Source: Amoebidium appalachense
Taxonomy: Eukaryota > Ichthyosporea
Assembly: GCA_963693365.1 (NCBI GenBank)
Contig: CAVNZM010000003.1
Span: 12,586,001-12,650,000 of the forward strand
Length of the DNA stretch: 64,000 bases
Reading direction: 5' to 3'
Below, piece by piece: positions 8,071-18,653 of this stretch. Position 1 is the stretch's first letter. Every line of letters begins with the position of its first letter. Made by a program: the position numbers and the translations under genes. The notes under the pieces were generated by a model. The model did not search any database and was not told the origin of the DNA. It worked only from the letters and a program-made list of their open reading frames with translations.

Positions 8071-8565
8071 GTTGGAAGTAGAGTCCGCTGTGACTAGGGT
8101 CGTCGTGGCGCGCTTGGGCGCTGACCCGTTTTTTTACTGCTTTCAGTGTGTTAACTCCATGACTGAACTCCATGACTGAACTCCATGACTGAACTCCATG
8201 ACTGAACTCCATGACTGAACTCCATGACTGAACTCCATGACTGAACTCCATGTCTGAACTCCATGTCTGAACTCCATGTCTGAACTCCATTTCTGCACCT
8301 GGCAGAGCCGTGGTTTATATACCCGTGGGGCAGCAGTCTGGAATGTAATCCGGATGCCAGGCGCTAATCGGATTGGTTACTTTCATTTAGAGATCTCTGG
8401 GACCAGTGAACCAATCGTTTGCAGTCAAAACACAATTGGCAACATTCCTCAACTATGCAGATGTGCATGTGGTGATCGAGTGTCAGCGTGTGTCTGTGTA
8501 CACGGAACCAATTGTAAAGCTAACATACACATATTGTGGAGTGAGCGTAAGTCTGCACTCCAACA
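8071..8565. repeat. 494-bp direct duplication, copy 1
   Basis: Copy 1 begins GTTGGAAGTAGAGTCCGCTG and ends at GTCTGCACTCCAACA. It differs from copy 2 (8787-9280) by little more than one T in a T-run (seven against six). It contains a 13-bp repeat (ACTCCATGACTGA, 8153-8292) and, on the minus strand, a TATATAAA box (8314-8321) with CCAAT-type boxes upstream. The near-identity implies a recent duplication, probably with the flanking minisatellite. Confidence 0.95.
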
Positions 8566-9005
8566 CCCCTACCCAATTGGAGAAGTGTACACACCACTAG
8601 AGAAGAGAGAGTGAGTGTGGCTGCTTGCAGGGTAGACCGGGGTGTGCATTCCACTGTGGTGCGTGCCCCGCCAATGAAGTGGAATACTTGACGTTGATGT
8701 CGCAGGCTGCTGCGGATGGAGTTTGTGGAAGCGAAAGTCTCTAATGAAGTTAGAGGCCGCGGTGTCGTGTCTGGGCCCATAACCCTGTTGGAAGTAGAGT
8801 CCGCTGTGACTAGGGTCGTCGTGGCGCGCTTGGGCGCTGACCCGTTTTTTACTGCTTTCAGTGTGTTAACTCCATGACTGAACTCCATGACTGAACTCCA
8901 TGACTGAACTCCATGACTGAACTCCATGACTGAACTCCATGACTGAACTCCATGACTGAACTCCATGTCTGAACTCCATGTCTGAACTCCATGTCTGAAC
9001 TCCAT
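8520..9005 (-). CDS. Candidate minus-strand frame starting in 13-bp repeats, up to 161 aa
   Basis: On the minus strand a TATATAAA box (9029-9036), with CCAAT-type boxes beyond it, is followed at once by ATG-rich 13-bp repeats. Read in frame these give a 13-residue repeat (MEFSHGVQSWSSV). The frame then runs through VNTLKAVKNGSAPKRATTTL into non-repetitive sequence and ends at 8520. The same promoter-plus-start exists in copy 1, but there the extra T shifts the frame and the protein ends after about 77 residues. The repeat offers ATGs in all three frames, so the true start is unclear. TATA-to-first-ATG is only about 25-30 bp. No family is recognised. It may be a real small gene or a chance frame. 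Confidence 0.3.
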   Translation of the reverse strand: MEFRHGVQTWSSDMEFSHGVQSWSSVMEFSHGVQSWSSVMEFSHGVNTLKAVKNGSAPKRATTTLVTADSTSNRVMGPDTTPRPLTSLETFASTNSIRSSLRHQRQVFHFIGGARTTVECTPRSTLQAATLTLSSLVVCTLLQLGRGVGVQTYAHSTICVC

Positions 9006-9280
9006 TTCTGCACCTGGCAGAGCCGTGGTTTATATACCCGTGGGGCAGCAGTCTGGAATGTAATCCGGATGCCAGGCGCTAATCGGATTGGTTACTTTCA
9101 TTTAGAGATCTCTGGGACCAGTGAACCAATCGTTTGCAGTCAAAACACAATTGGCAACATTCCTCAACTATGCAGATGTGCATGTGGTGATCGAGTGTCA
9201 GCGTGTGTCTGTGTACACGGAACCAATTGTAAAGCTAACATACACATATTGTGGAGTGAGCGTAAGTCTGCACTCCAACA
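8787..9280. repeat. 494-bp direct duplication, copy 2
   Basis: Near-identical to 8071-8565, with the 13-bp repeat at 8868-9007. The 221 bp between the copies (8566-8786) is unique, with no plus-strand gene visible. Copy 2 runs directly into a short stretch of the TTAGGG-containing minisatellite. Confidence 0.95.
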
Positions 9281-9753
9281 GTGCAGAGTGTACTTAGGGT
9301 GGGGCTGTGCACCACAGTGTACTTAGGGTGGTGCAGAGTGTACTTAGGTGGGTGTCTTGTGGTGAAAGTAAAGTTTATGGCATACAGGCAGATGTGTGCT
9401 TTAAGCCTTAGGGAACTGTGGGCAGACATGTCAACACTTGGGCCTATGGGTAGACGTGTACACACTTAGTGTATTTGTTTGTGTCTCTCATGGTTATTTT
9501 ATAGCATGAAGCACTGCAAAAAATGGTGTATGTTTCCGTGGTCCACGTACACAGAATCCTTTAATATGAACACAAGTGATTGTATAGAAAAAGAGTACGT
9601 ACGTACATGATAGTCTAGTCAGATTACAAAGAACAAATCAACTTGGACCGAGTATATTCAAAGACAAACTAAAAGAGAAAAGAAACAAATAAATCAAGAC
9701 CGATCAATTCAAATACAAATCAAAAGAGAATGCCACTTAGTCGACCAATCAAA

Positions 9754-10951
9754 TCAGTACATCTCATGCTCATACTGGTCAAACTCTTCCTGGTCAAGAT
9801 CAATGAGGGGAATTTCTTCAGTTTGTTTATGTTTGGGTTCAGGTTTGCGGTCATACACGACCGACTCACGATCAGACGCAGATTCGTCATCTGTCATATC
9901 ATCGAGTACCTGATTTGCCCGTCGTTTGAGCCGCTTGGTTGAATGCTTCATCTGAGTCCCAATCACATTGATCATGGACGCGTTTGGCGGGTGAGGCAGG
10001 TGAAGAGACAGACTCATTACCACCTGTGTATGCCTTCAAGTTCTTCTCCCGTCGCAGAATCTTCCTTCGGATGCTTTTTATGGTGTTTTGGGCTGCACAC
10101 ACAGCAGCAATGGCCAGGCCCTCCGCCATTTCATCTTCAGCCGCCTTTGCCTCTTTGACACGCTCTCGAGCATTCTGGAGCTCCCCCCTCACACTAGTTA
10201 GCTGTGCATCGAGGTCCATCGTATGGTCATGCAACGAAGTCTCAGGTGTTTTGGTGTGCTTGGGCCTGGGCTTAGCGGCAGGGGTGGTCTTGGCAGGAGT
10301 GGTCTTGGTGGTAGGGGTGGTCTTGGCAGGAGTGGTCTTGGTGGTAGGGGTGGTCTTGGCAGGAGTGGTCTTGGTGGTAGGGGTGGTCTTGGCAGGAGTG
10401 GTCTTGGCGGCAGGGGTGGGGGCAGTCACAGGGGCGGTCTTTGCGACAGGGGTGGGGGCAGTCACAGGGGTGGTCTTGGCGGCAGGGGTGGGGGCAGTCA
10501 CAGGGGCGGTCTTTGCGACAGGGGTGGGGGCAGTCACAGGGGTGGTCTTTGCGGCAGGGGTGGGGGCAGTCACAGTGGTGGTGTTGGCGGCAGGGGTGGG
10601 GTCAGCAGTCACAGTGGTGGTGTTGGCGGCAATGGTAGTCTTGCGAGGGCCACTGAAAATGTAGTTTTCATAGGCCACCTGGCCATCCCGACGGGGTGCT
10701 GCAGCCCGTTGCAGGCTGGCAAGCTCGGCCTGCAGGGTCTTGATCTGCTCTTCGGCTGCCCTCAGTCGTGCCTCTACATCAGAGGGCTGGGGTTGGGGGG
10801 GTCGGGGCGTACGCGCAGCATTCTCATTGGTCACTTGACTGCGGAGGCTGATGAGGTCGGTGTGCAGGGCCGTTAAGCGGGACGAATGGTCCGTGTACAG
10901 AAAATCAAAGCGCTTCTGCAGCTGTTGAAGCTCCTCTTTCAAAGAATCCAT
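9754..10951 (-). CDS. Coiled-coil / Thr-Pro-Ala repeat protein, about 350 aa
   Basis: ATG 10951 opens a 350-aa frame. It has an N-terminal coiled coil (MDSLKEELQQLQKRFDFLYT, then another helix at about 60-85), then a long Thr/Pro/Ala/Lys tract built from TAPTPAAKTTPV and AKTTPTTK units (about 105-225). A basic PRPKHTK stretch and a second coiled coil (LQNARERVKEAKAAEDEMAE) follow, then a basic RRKILRREKNLK. This frame stops at 9899. A different frame carries on with LKRRANQVLDDMTDDES and a charged tail to a stop at 9754, so a frameshift near 9960 may hide the true C-terminus. A TATA box (11046-11058) lies about 100 bp upstream. Its layout (coiled coil, repeat tract, basic region) parallels the 5995 gene. 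No family is recognised; a structural or DNA-coating role is only a guess. Confidence 0.6.
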
Positions 10952-11045
10952 GTTTCGTGTGAGTGTTTGAAAAACAAGTTTGTTGTGTGTCGCCTTTTAC
11001 TATTGAGTGTCAGTGTTGAAATGAGTGAATGTGACCGTGTGTGCT

Positions 11046-11130
11046 GCTTTTATATGCCACGGTACAAAGCAGCTTACAGCAATGGTGCCAAGGCTCAATG
11101 GGATAGATCTCTCCAATCAACGGTCATTGT
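11046..11130 (-). promoter_or_regulatory. TATA and CCAAT boxes for the 10951 gene
   Basis: On the minus strand GGCATATAAAAGC (11058 down to 11046) is identical over 13 bp to the box before the 5995 gene. CCAATCA lies further upstream at about 11115. The spacing from TATA to ATG (about 95-100 bp) is also alike. Confidence 0.6.
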
Positions 11131-11163
11131 CACTCAAACGGCCTTGATGGTTGGCAAAGTATC

Positions 11164-12103
11164 ACGTCTAAGCTTGATGAAAACAAACCCGTGGCTGCTA
11201 ACCATTGGCCGGGTATAGATCTAACCAAAAAAGGAAGGCACAACAAATTGGTGCCTGCACACGGAGCATGCCTATAGGCTGTTTAGACACCACACGTGTA
11301 GGGCGCTGCCTCTTGGCACCAACCAGAAGAGGGTAGAAATTGGTGCCTGGACACGGAGCATGCCTATAGGCTGTTTAGACACCACACGTGTAGGGCGCTG
11401 CCTCTTGGCACCAACCAGAAGAGGGTAGAAATTGGTGCCTGCACACGCAGCATGCCTATAGGCTGTTTAGACACCACACGTGTAGGGCGCTGCCTCTTGG
11501 CACCAACCAGAAGAGGGTAGAAATTGGTGCCTGCACACGGAGCATGCCTATAGGCTGTTTAGACACCACACGTGTAGGGCGCTGCCTCTTGGCACCAACC
11601 AGAAGAGGGTAGAAATTAGTGCCTGCACACGCAGCATGCCTATAGGCTGTTTAGACACCACACGTGTAGGGCGCTGCCTCTTGGCACCAACCAGAAGAGG
11701 GTAGAAATTGGTGCCTGCACACGGAGCATGCCTATAGGCTGTTTAGACACCACACGTGTAGGGCGCTGCCTCTTGGCACCAACCAGAAGAGGGTAGAAAT
11801 TGGTGCCTGCACACGGAGCATGCCTATAGGCTGTTTAGACACCACACGTGTAGGGCGCTGCCTCTTGGCACCAACCAGAAGAGGTAGAAATTGGTGCCTG
11901 CACACGGAGCATGCCTATAGGCTGTTTAGACACCACACGTGTAGGGCGCTGCCTCTTGGCACCAACCAGAAGAGGTAGAAATTGGTGCCTGCACACGGAG
12001 CATGCCTATAGGCTGTTTAGACACCACACGTGTAGGGCGCTGCCTCTTGGCACCAACCAGAAGAGGTAGAAATTGGTGCCTGCACACGGAGCATGCCTAT
12101 AGG
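11164..12103 (-). repeat. Right inverted arm: about ten copies of the 93-bp repeat
   Basis: GCATGCCTATAGGCTGTTTA recurs about every 92 bp from about 11268 to 12094. The units are the reverse complement of the 3863-4164 units, and the inner end (11164-11250) matches the inner end of the left arm in reverse. Copies differ by single bases and a one-base deletion (GAGGGTAG against GAGGTAG) in the outer copies. Confidence 0.95.
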
Positions 12104-13380
12104 CTGTTTAGACACCACACGTGTTGTGGCTTCTGCCTTTATCACCCACACAGCCGCATGGTGCCAACATACACTATCCTCCCCGTGAGTGGCATGCCAG
12201 CCCCCCTGCCCCCCTGCTCCCCTGCTCCCCTGCTCCCCTGCTCCCCTGCTCCCCTGCCCCAGTGTGACCATGGCCATGTGCACACCCACACACTGAGTGG
12301 CTCCCCTGCTCCCCTGCCTCCCGGAACCAGGCCCCAGCGAGTGCTCACGTGCCCCCCCCTGCTCCCCTGCTCCCCTGCCTCCCGGAACCACGCCCCGGCG
12401 CAGTGGCAGCTATTTTTAGATATAGAGATTCCATGGCCACATGGCCAGATGGCCAGATCATTTTGGCTCCCGTTTTATCCCGTTTTATCCACCTTTTTTA
12501 CACACTGAATTTGACCTGGCCATCTGGCCATCTGGGTATAGACCGTTTTCTGTTCTAATATTGGAGAACTGTCTGATAGTGATAGAAAATGTCATTCGAA
12601 GAACAATCGGGAAACCCCGTGATGTGACAACCAATCAGAATGAAGCAACGGTTACACTCAAATTGATGCCTGACGCATCAACCAATTAAATAAAACATGA
12701 ACTGATCCCCAGAGACTCGGGTCACGGGTGTTGCGGCTGCCGCAGTGATGATGGCGGGTCCTGCGCATGCTCGCAACAACTGCAATATTAGTAAGCTTCC
12801 CTCACGTCTGGCGCTCCCCATAAATTTGTTTGAAAAATGCACCTCAAACTGTATGCTTTTTTCTTAAATAACGTTAATCCGGGCCCGAACATGGAACATC
12901 TTGGAAGACAAGGCTTAGACGCCTTTGAAATCCTTTAGTTTGCGGGGAAAGGTATCGTGCCAATCAAAGCCGCGCTATGATTTGCACTTCTGTACAACAG
13001 GCCCCACACAACGGCACAGTTTGAACATGAACATACAACAAACATGCTTAGTAGGTGTTAGTGTGCTAGCACCAGTTACATATAGATTCATCAGCATGAA
13101 AAACCATGATTTGTGAACTGTTACACTGTAAACATATCACATATGCATGCACACACTACTACAACGGTTCGAAAAATTTGCTATTGACGATTTTAAGGGA
13201 CCCTTAACAGCAAGCTCCTGCTGATTAACTCAAGCCTAGCTCTTTCTAAAATTTCTTCGCTTAAAGGTGTCTGGATACAAGGAGGCAAGAACACCTTGAA
13301 ATTCGAAGCAGTGCACATGCATTTGATCTAACTAATAATCAGTAACAAGGCCCAATCTGAACTTGAACATTCTCTCTGGA
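12104..13380. other. Non-coding: CCCCTGCT minisatellite, small inverted repeat, CCAAT boxes
   Basis: Short CTCCCCTG tandem repeats occur at 12200-12260 and 12300-12385. GGCCAGATGGCCAGAT (about 12443) is mirrored by GGCCATCTGGCCATCTGG about 75 bp later, forming a possible hairpin. CCAATCAG (about 12630) and CCAATTAAATAAA (about 12680) follow. I see no convincing coding sequence before the RGS gene. Confidence 0.5.
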
Positions 13381-14391
13381 ATGGCCGCTGCTGACAACAC
13401 TACCACGCAGCTCCCCCTGAGACGTGCCTCAACAACCCCAACCGTGCATGCTAGCTATCATGAACTTTCAGACGAGTGGTTCGAAACACCACCAGCACAT
13501 CACTGTGACACAAACAGACACTACTCCAGCACCACCCACCTCAGCTTAGGAAGGCCGCCCGTGTCACTGAAATCTGTTAGTCCAGAGCCATCCAAAATGA
13601 TGAATTCTACCAAACAAACGTATGCGTATAAGCCGAAGAATTTCACCACGTGCGGGGGATTTATGAGCTCTGCGGCGAGCAGCAGTAACAATATTAGTGT
13701 TATGTCTCTGGAAGAGGCCCTATATGACACAGACCCTGCAACCGCTGCAAACGCAAACACGCAAATAGTTTCCATGTGCCAGATTTTGGAGGACCAGGTG
13801 CCAAACAGGTTAAGGCGCATGATGAACGGCAAGGAGAGGAACGGACGTGGGTTTGTGGGTTATTTGGTGAGGCATTACGTAGATGAAAACTATGAATTTT
13901 TCAGAGAAATCGACGAGTTTTTAAGTGACTACTGTGCTGGAAAAGGAACAGTACAACGTGCAGAGGTAGGAGCATTGTGCATGCAGTGACTCGATTTGTT
14001 GTATGTATGCAGGGAACCTTATGCATCTCTTCACCTCAAAGTATCATAATTAAACCTGTTGCTGCTTCTGCTGCTGCTGTGTGTGTGTGTGTGTGTGTGT
14101 GTACATGCATCATGAGGAGCCTCCCCCCTCCCCTCCCCCCCCCCCCCCCCCCACCCCACACACACACACACTGACACACACATGTACACACACACCTCCC
14201 CGCGCGTGCGTGTTTGTGCATGGTTTGCACATGTGTGGGTGAGTGCTTTGGTGCATGTGTGAGTATGCACGCCCGTGCGTGCGTGCACAAGCAAGCCTGC
14301 GTGCGTGTGGGCGACTTAGAGCAAGAATGCGCACATAACACTGTGTGTATGTGTTGCTGGTGTGTGTGTTTGGGGGGAGAGAGGGGGGGGG

Positions 14392-14458
<67 letters not shown>

Positions 14459-14657
14459 GTGTATGTGTGTGTGAAACCCGCGCGCGTGTGCATGCTTTGC
14501 AAGTGTGCGTACATGCACAAGTGCAGGTGTTGTGTGGTCTGTGTGATTGTGCGCGCGCACGTGCGCCCAAGCTTCCGTGCACGTGTACATGTGTGTGCAC
14601 GTGTGTGTGTGTATGTGTGTGCGCTTGTATGCATGTGCACATGCCTACATGTGTGTG

Positions 14658-14713
<56 letters not shown>

Positions 14714-14801
14714 CAATGATTTTCTGCGTGGATTATCTGGGTGTCTTGCCAAGAGTGTGCGTGTGTGTGTGTGTATGAGCCGCGCCGGGGGGAGTGGGGT
14801 T

Positions 14802-14835
<34 letters not shown>

Positions 14836-15062
14836 GAGAGGGGGGGAAGTACCGATGAAACAGGGCTAAGATGACTACCTAGAGACCCAAGAAACATCCG
14901 ATTAAGCAATTGTGCTGGGGAGAAGAAAAAGGCGGTAGCACCTCCAAAAGAAAAACCTCATTCAACGAGCCACATGTGCACACGTGCAAAGACACGCATA
15001 CACACACGCGCACGCGTAGATGCATTCGGTGTCACACATCCACACATGCAGAAACACACACT

Positions 15063-15104
<42 letters not shown>

Positions 15105-15845
15105 CCCCTCCCGCTCCCCCCAAGTTGAATAACTCTCTCACTTGCTTTCCCTGCCTCCTCAGAGTCTTGCTCTGACAGTTTCTTCTCTCCAACCCCGTCT
15201 CTTGCTCTCTTACTCACTCGGCCGCAGCCTGGCGGCCTCATCAAAAGCAAGAGTAAGCAACCTAACAAAAGCAAGAATGAGTAACCTAACAGCCCCATCC
15301 TGTGTTTGTTCCTCCTACTGCAGGGCATCTACATGCGGTTCCTAAGCGTGAACACCGAATTCGACGTTAGCATATCCCCGGACCGCCGAAACCGTATCGA
15401 GCACCATCTCTACTTCTCCCCCCAGACACACAGCAACACCTACGGCAAGTCACGTGACCAGGTACATCTTGCAGATATCGCCGCCTCCCTCTGCAAAGCT
15501 CACAAGGAAATGGCTGATTGGTTGGATGGAAAACTTCAAGAATATGTCGACACAATACTTAGAACATCGGCCGATGATGTTTCATTGGATAAAAGAGCAT
15601 CAACGCATAGTTGCGGCGCAAACATAAATTATCACACGGTGGGTTCGGGATATGGAAACGCGGGGATGAAGGCTCGTACTATCGAAGATGTTGATGACAG
15701 GAAACAGAGTGGGAAGGTTAGAGCTAGTAAGGATGATATGTGGGAGATTAAAATGTCGTGGGCGTGGCCCGTGATATCCATCCCGCCAAAGAAGAACACG
15801 TCCCAAAATAGTCTACCGATAGTCCAACCTAATGTAAGAGGGTGA
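13381..15845 (+). CDS. RGS-domain protein (regulator of G-protein signalling), 368 aa
   Basis: RGS domains speed GTP hydrolysis by heterotrimeric G-alpha subunits at the inner face of the plasma membrane. Exon 1 is 13381-13965 (ATG first in frame; the upstream TTG is ignored) and exon 2 is 15324-15845, with donor GAG|GTAGGA and acceptor CTACTGCAG, phase 0. The first 125 residues are Ser/Thr-rich and likely disordered. Residues about 134-280 fit RGS: GRGFVGYLVRHYVDENYEFF, FREIDEFL, then across the intron GIYMRFLSVNTEFDVSISPD, RRNRIE and the closing helix KAHKEMADWLDGKLQEYVDT. The tail has no recognised domain. The intron falls inside the RGS fold and is 1.36 kb of TG, C and G tracts. Identification is by pattern and is fairly sure. 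Confidence 0.8.
13966..15323 (+). other. RGS gene intron: TG arrays, poly-G then poly-C and CA
   Basis: From 5' to 3' the intron holds (TG)n (14081-14100, 14395-14456, 14658-14711), a C-run at about 14125-14152, a G-run of about 30 at 14806-14834, and a C-run of about 38 at 15064-15101. The main TG and G tracts precede the longest C tract. No coding exon is seen inside; the Cys/Val and His/Thr frames are microsatellite artefacts. Confidence 0.8.
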
Positions 15846-17353
15846 TTTTCAATTTGAAAGTTGTTATGTTGGAGGCCAGGTTATAACGTAAGACAGGTGT
15901 GCTCCTTCTTTTGTGATCACGGGTGCTGTTAAATGCATAGCTAAAAGTGTGGATAGGTACTTATGGGTGCACACATTGTTTTCTTACCGGCCTGAAGAGC
16001 AAAGAAATGGCATCATCTTCAATGTCAACTGTGCCAACGTCCCCTCCCCCCCCCCCCCCCCCTCCACCCCCTCCTCTCCCCCCCCCCCCTCCCCCCCACT
16101 CCCCCCTGTACCCTTCTCCCACATTCACAAATATACATCCGTGACATCATGCTCACCCCACTGACCGGCCTGTTCAACCTTCACCAAGGGTTACGTAGCG
16201 ATTTTGCAACCCCCCCACAGCTCCCTTGGAACCCATGCGGCATGTTACCCGCCGGCGTAACATAACTCGGACTATCGGTTTGGCTTTTTTCAAGCCCAAA
16301 GCAATGGGTGATACCATATTTCCGGCTGACATCCGGGGGCATAGCTTTCCGTTCGAAGACGATAAAGTTCCGCCCTAGTAAGCGTGTTACTACCCTGCGG
16401 CGTGGGTCAAATCTCATATTTTCCCCTCTGATTACGAATTCTGTGGCCTTCGGGACTTAATTCTTTTCAGCTGGTGTAGTATGTTAGCCAGGGAAGTATC
16501 GACTTAGGTATCGACGGGGGAGCTTCCTAGAAGCCCCGTCTCCTGAGTTCCTATCTATATTTTTCTTGCTTCTGCTTACTGCTGCAACTTTAACCCCCGG
16601 CCTTTCCCACTGCCCTTGCCTGCATAAGCAACCCTGCTCGTCTCTGATCAAGACGGGTGACCTACTCATGTTCAAGTGAAACAGTATCTGAGTTGGGTTT
16701 CGTTAACGAGGGGAATAGGTCGAAACTCGGGTACTGTGGATGACGTGGGCCCCCCCTGAGGATGGGCTCTGCTTATTATGCATACTCTTTATGTATGGCT
16801 TGCATTCTGCATCGTGTTATCCGTTTGTTCTTGTGTACTTCGTACTTTTTGACGCATTCAAACCCCCCCCCCCCCCCCCCACACACACACACCCTCTTCG
16901 ACATTCACCTTTTGCAGCACAAGGAGTTTACTGCTCTAATATTTCCTCTGCCGTCCTCCCCCCCCCCCCCCCCCCCATGCCCCGTCCCCCCCCCCCCCCC
17001 CCCCCCCCCAGGGGGTGCTCGTCACCGATTTTGTTACCCTCATCCTGCGTTAGTCTCATCGATATGAAAATCATTACCACATGGCCACGGAATATCCTAG
17101 GGTTATCACCTGGTTTTCTGTGGTTGACGTCCTTCGAACTCGTCCTCTGAACTTGTTTGATACTGTGCTAGATTGAACCGTCAAATATGGTAAACTTGGG
17201 TCCCGATCTTCCGTTACTCCCCTCTACGATCACATCGAGAGGGACGAGAGGGAGAAAGAGATAGAGAGAGAGACACACACACAGAGAGAGAAAGATAGAG
17301 GGGAGGGGAGAGCGAGAGAGAGGGAGGGGGGAGGGAGGGAGGGGCAGAGAGAG

Positions 17354-17385
<32 letters not shown>

Positions 17386-17414
17386 GGGAGAGAGAGGGAG
17401 AGAGAGGGAGAGGA

Positions 17415-17491
<77 letters not shown>

Positions 17492-17560
17492 GTGTGGGGA
17501 TTGGGCGTAGCGTGAAGGGGAAGAAGGGTTGAGCTGTAGATTTGAAGGCCTGTGAATAAG
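15846..17560. other. Intergenic, C-runs, GA array, no supported gene
   Basis: C-rich tracts lie at about 16043-16110, 16863-16880, 16957-16977 and 16987-17009, a G-run at 17357-17384, and (GA)n at 17411-17488. A motif of about 60 bp at 16807-16863 (CTGCATCGTGTTATCCG ... GTGTACTTCGTACTTT) recurs at 60212-60270. The unique stretch 16180-16740 has short open frames on the minus strand but no recognisable protein. Confidence 0.5.
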
Positions 17561-18608
17561 GCGACCCCACCACCAAGGAAGCTGCGTCTACCACCACAGC
17601 AGCTACGGCAGCTTCGGCCACAACCAAGGCGGCGGATGCCACTACCGCCGGAGCCTTGACAGCTGTGGCCACCACTAAGGAAGCTACGGCTACCGCTGCA
17701 CCAGCTGTGGCCACCACCACGGGAGCTACGAAACCTGCAGCCACTACCGCCGGAGCTATGACAGCTGCGGCCACCATCCAGGAAGCTGCGGCCACCACCA
17801 CAGCAGCTACCGCTGTTTTCCAGCAAACCGCCACCACCGCCAACACGATTCCTGTGGAGACTGCCACTACTATGTATGTGCTGCCACTTCCGCGGCTGCC
17901 CAGCTTAAGGTCGTCACAAGGGCTGCCCGAGATGCTGACACCATGGCAACAGAGACAGCCCCGGTCGTTAGAGGTACGCACATACAACACCTGTACTACT
18001 CTGCCCTCCCAACATATGGTGGGCCCATATCATCCTGAGCTCCCCACCACCACACCACATCACACCCAGGTTTTCGAGTTAACAAGCAACTAAGCTGTCA
18101 ACAGATTTCTGCATGCATGAATAGCCAGTTTGCCCCATCTCCACCCCCTCCCCCCCTCCCCCCCCCCTCCCCCCCCCCCCCCCCCCCCCTCCCTCCTGAC
18201 CTGCCCTCTTCGCACCCTCGTCGCTCTGTATCTGGTTGGTTCAGTGAATGCTTCATGTTTTGTCAACTTCCCTGGGTGTCCCGTGAGTGCAACTAATTTT
18301 GTTAACATAGAGGCACTGCTGTGATGGCTTGGCTCTAACCTCGTTCTTTCCCTGCAGGGATTTGCATATTGGGAGCCTGGTCCGAGTATTCGGCATGTAG
18401 CAACCCCATGCAGCGATACAATGGCGATTGGCCTGCAATCACGCACCCGATCGGTGACCACTATTCCAAATGCCCCTGTCCAGTGTGCAGAGAGCAGCAT
18501 TGAGACCGTACCCTGTCGATCCGTCCCCTGTGGTAGGTGACCCATTGTTTGTATTTTTTCGAATACCTCAAGGGGTTTTGAAAGCGTTCGTTTACTTTCT
18601 CATATTAA

Positions 18609-18653
<45 letters not shown>

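Larger units (their letters stand above)
3863..12103. mobile_element. 8.2-kb island bounded by inverted 93-bp repeat arrays
   Basis: The segment is framed by inverted copies of the same sequence: about 300 bp on the left (3863-4164) and about 940 bp on the right (11164-12103). The innermost 85 bp of each arm is unique sequence, and the rest is a 93-bp tandem unit, about 2.5 copies left and about 10 right. Inside are a minus-strand coiled-coil gene, a plus-strand coiled-coil/Pro-rich gene, a minus-strand repeat-peptide frame, a minus-strand coiled-coil/Thr-Pro-Ala gene, three minisatellites and a 494-bp duplication. Two genes share an identical TATA element. I see no transposase, integrase, polymerase or helicase motif. 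It may be a non-autonomous giant transposon, the remnant of a viral or plasmid-like element, or an inverted duplication of a local satellite. The inverted frame is seen; mobility is inference. Confidence 0.45.

Noticed and set aside
8276-9326. Twin 111-112 aa plus-strand frames starting MSELHFCTWQSRG
   Set aside because: They run through the minus-strand promoter region of the duplication and share sequence only because of it; no domain or splice evidence.
11164-12103. 93-bp array as a CRISPR
   Set aside because: Units are continuous near-identical tandem copies with no variable spacers, and the setting is eukaryotic.
14036-14778. Cys/Val-rich and Thr/His-rich frames here and in many other places
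   Set aside because: They are six-frame readings of (TG/CA)n; the same applies to Pro, Gly, Ser/Leu and Arg/Glu tracts from C, G and CT/GA repeats.
16181-16675. Minus-strand short frames of 63-78 aa
   Set aside because: No recognisable motif, splice context or promoter; consistent with chance.
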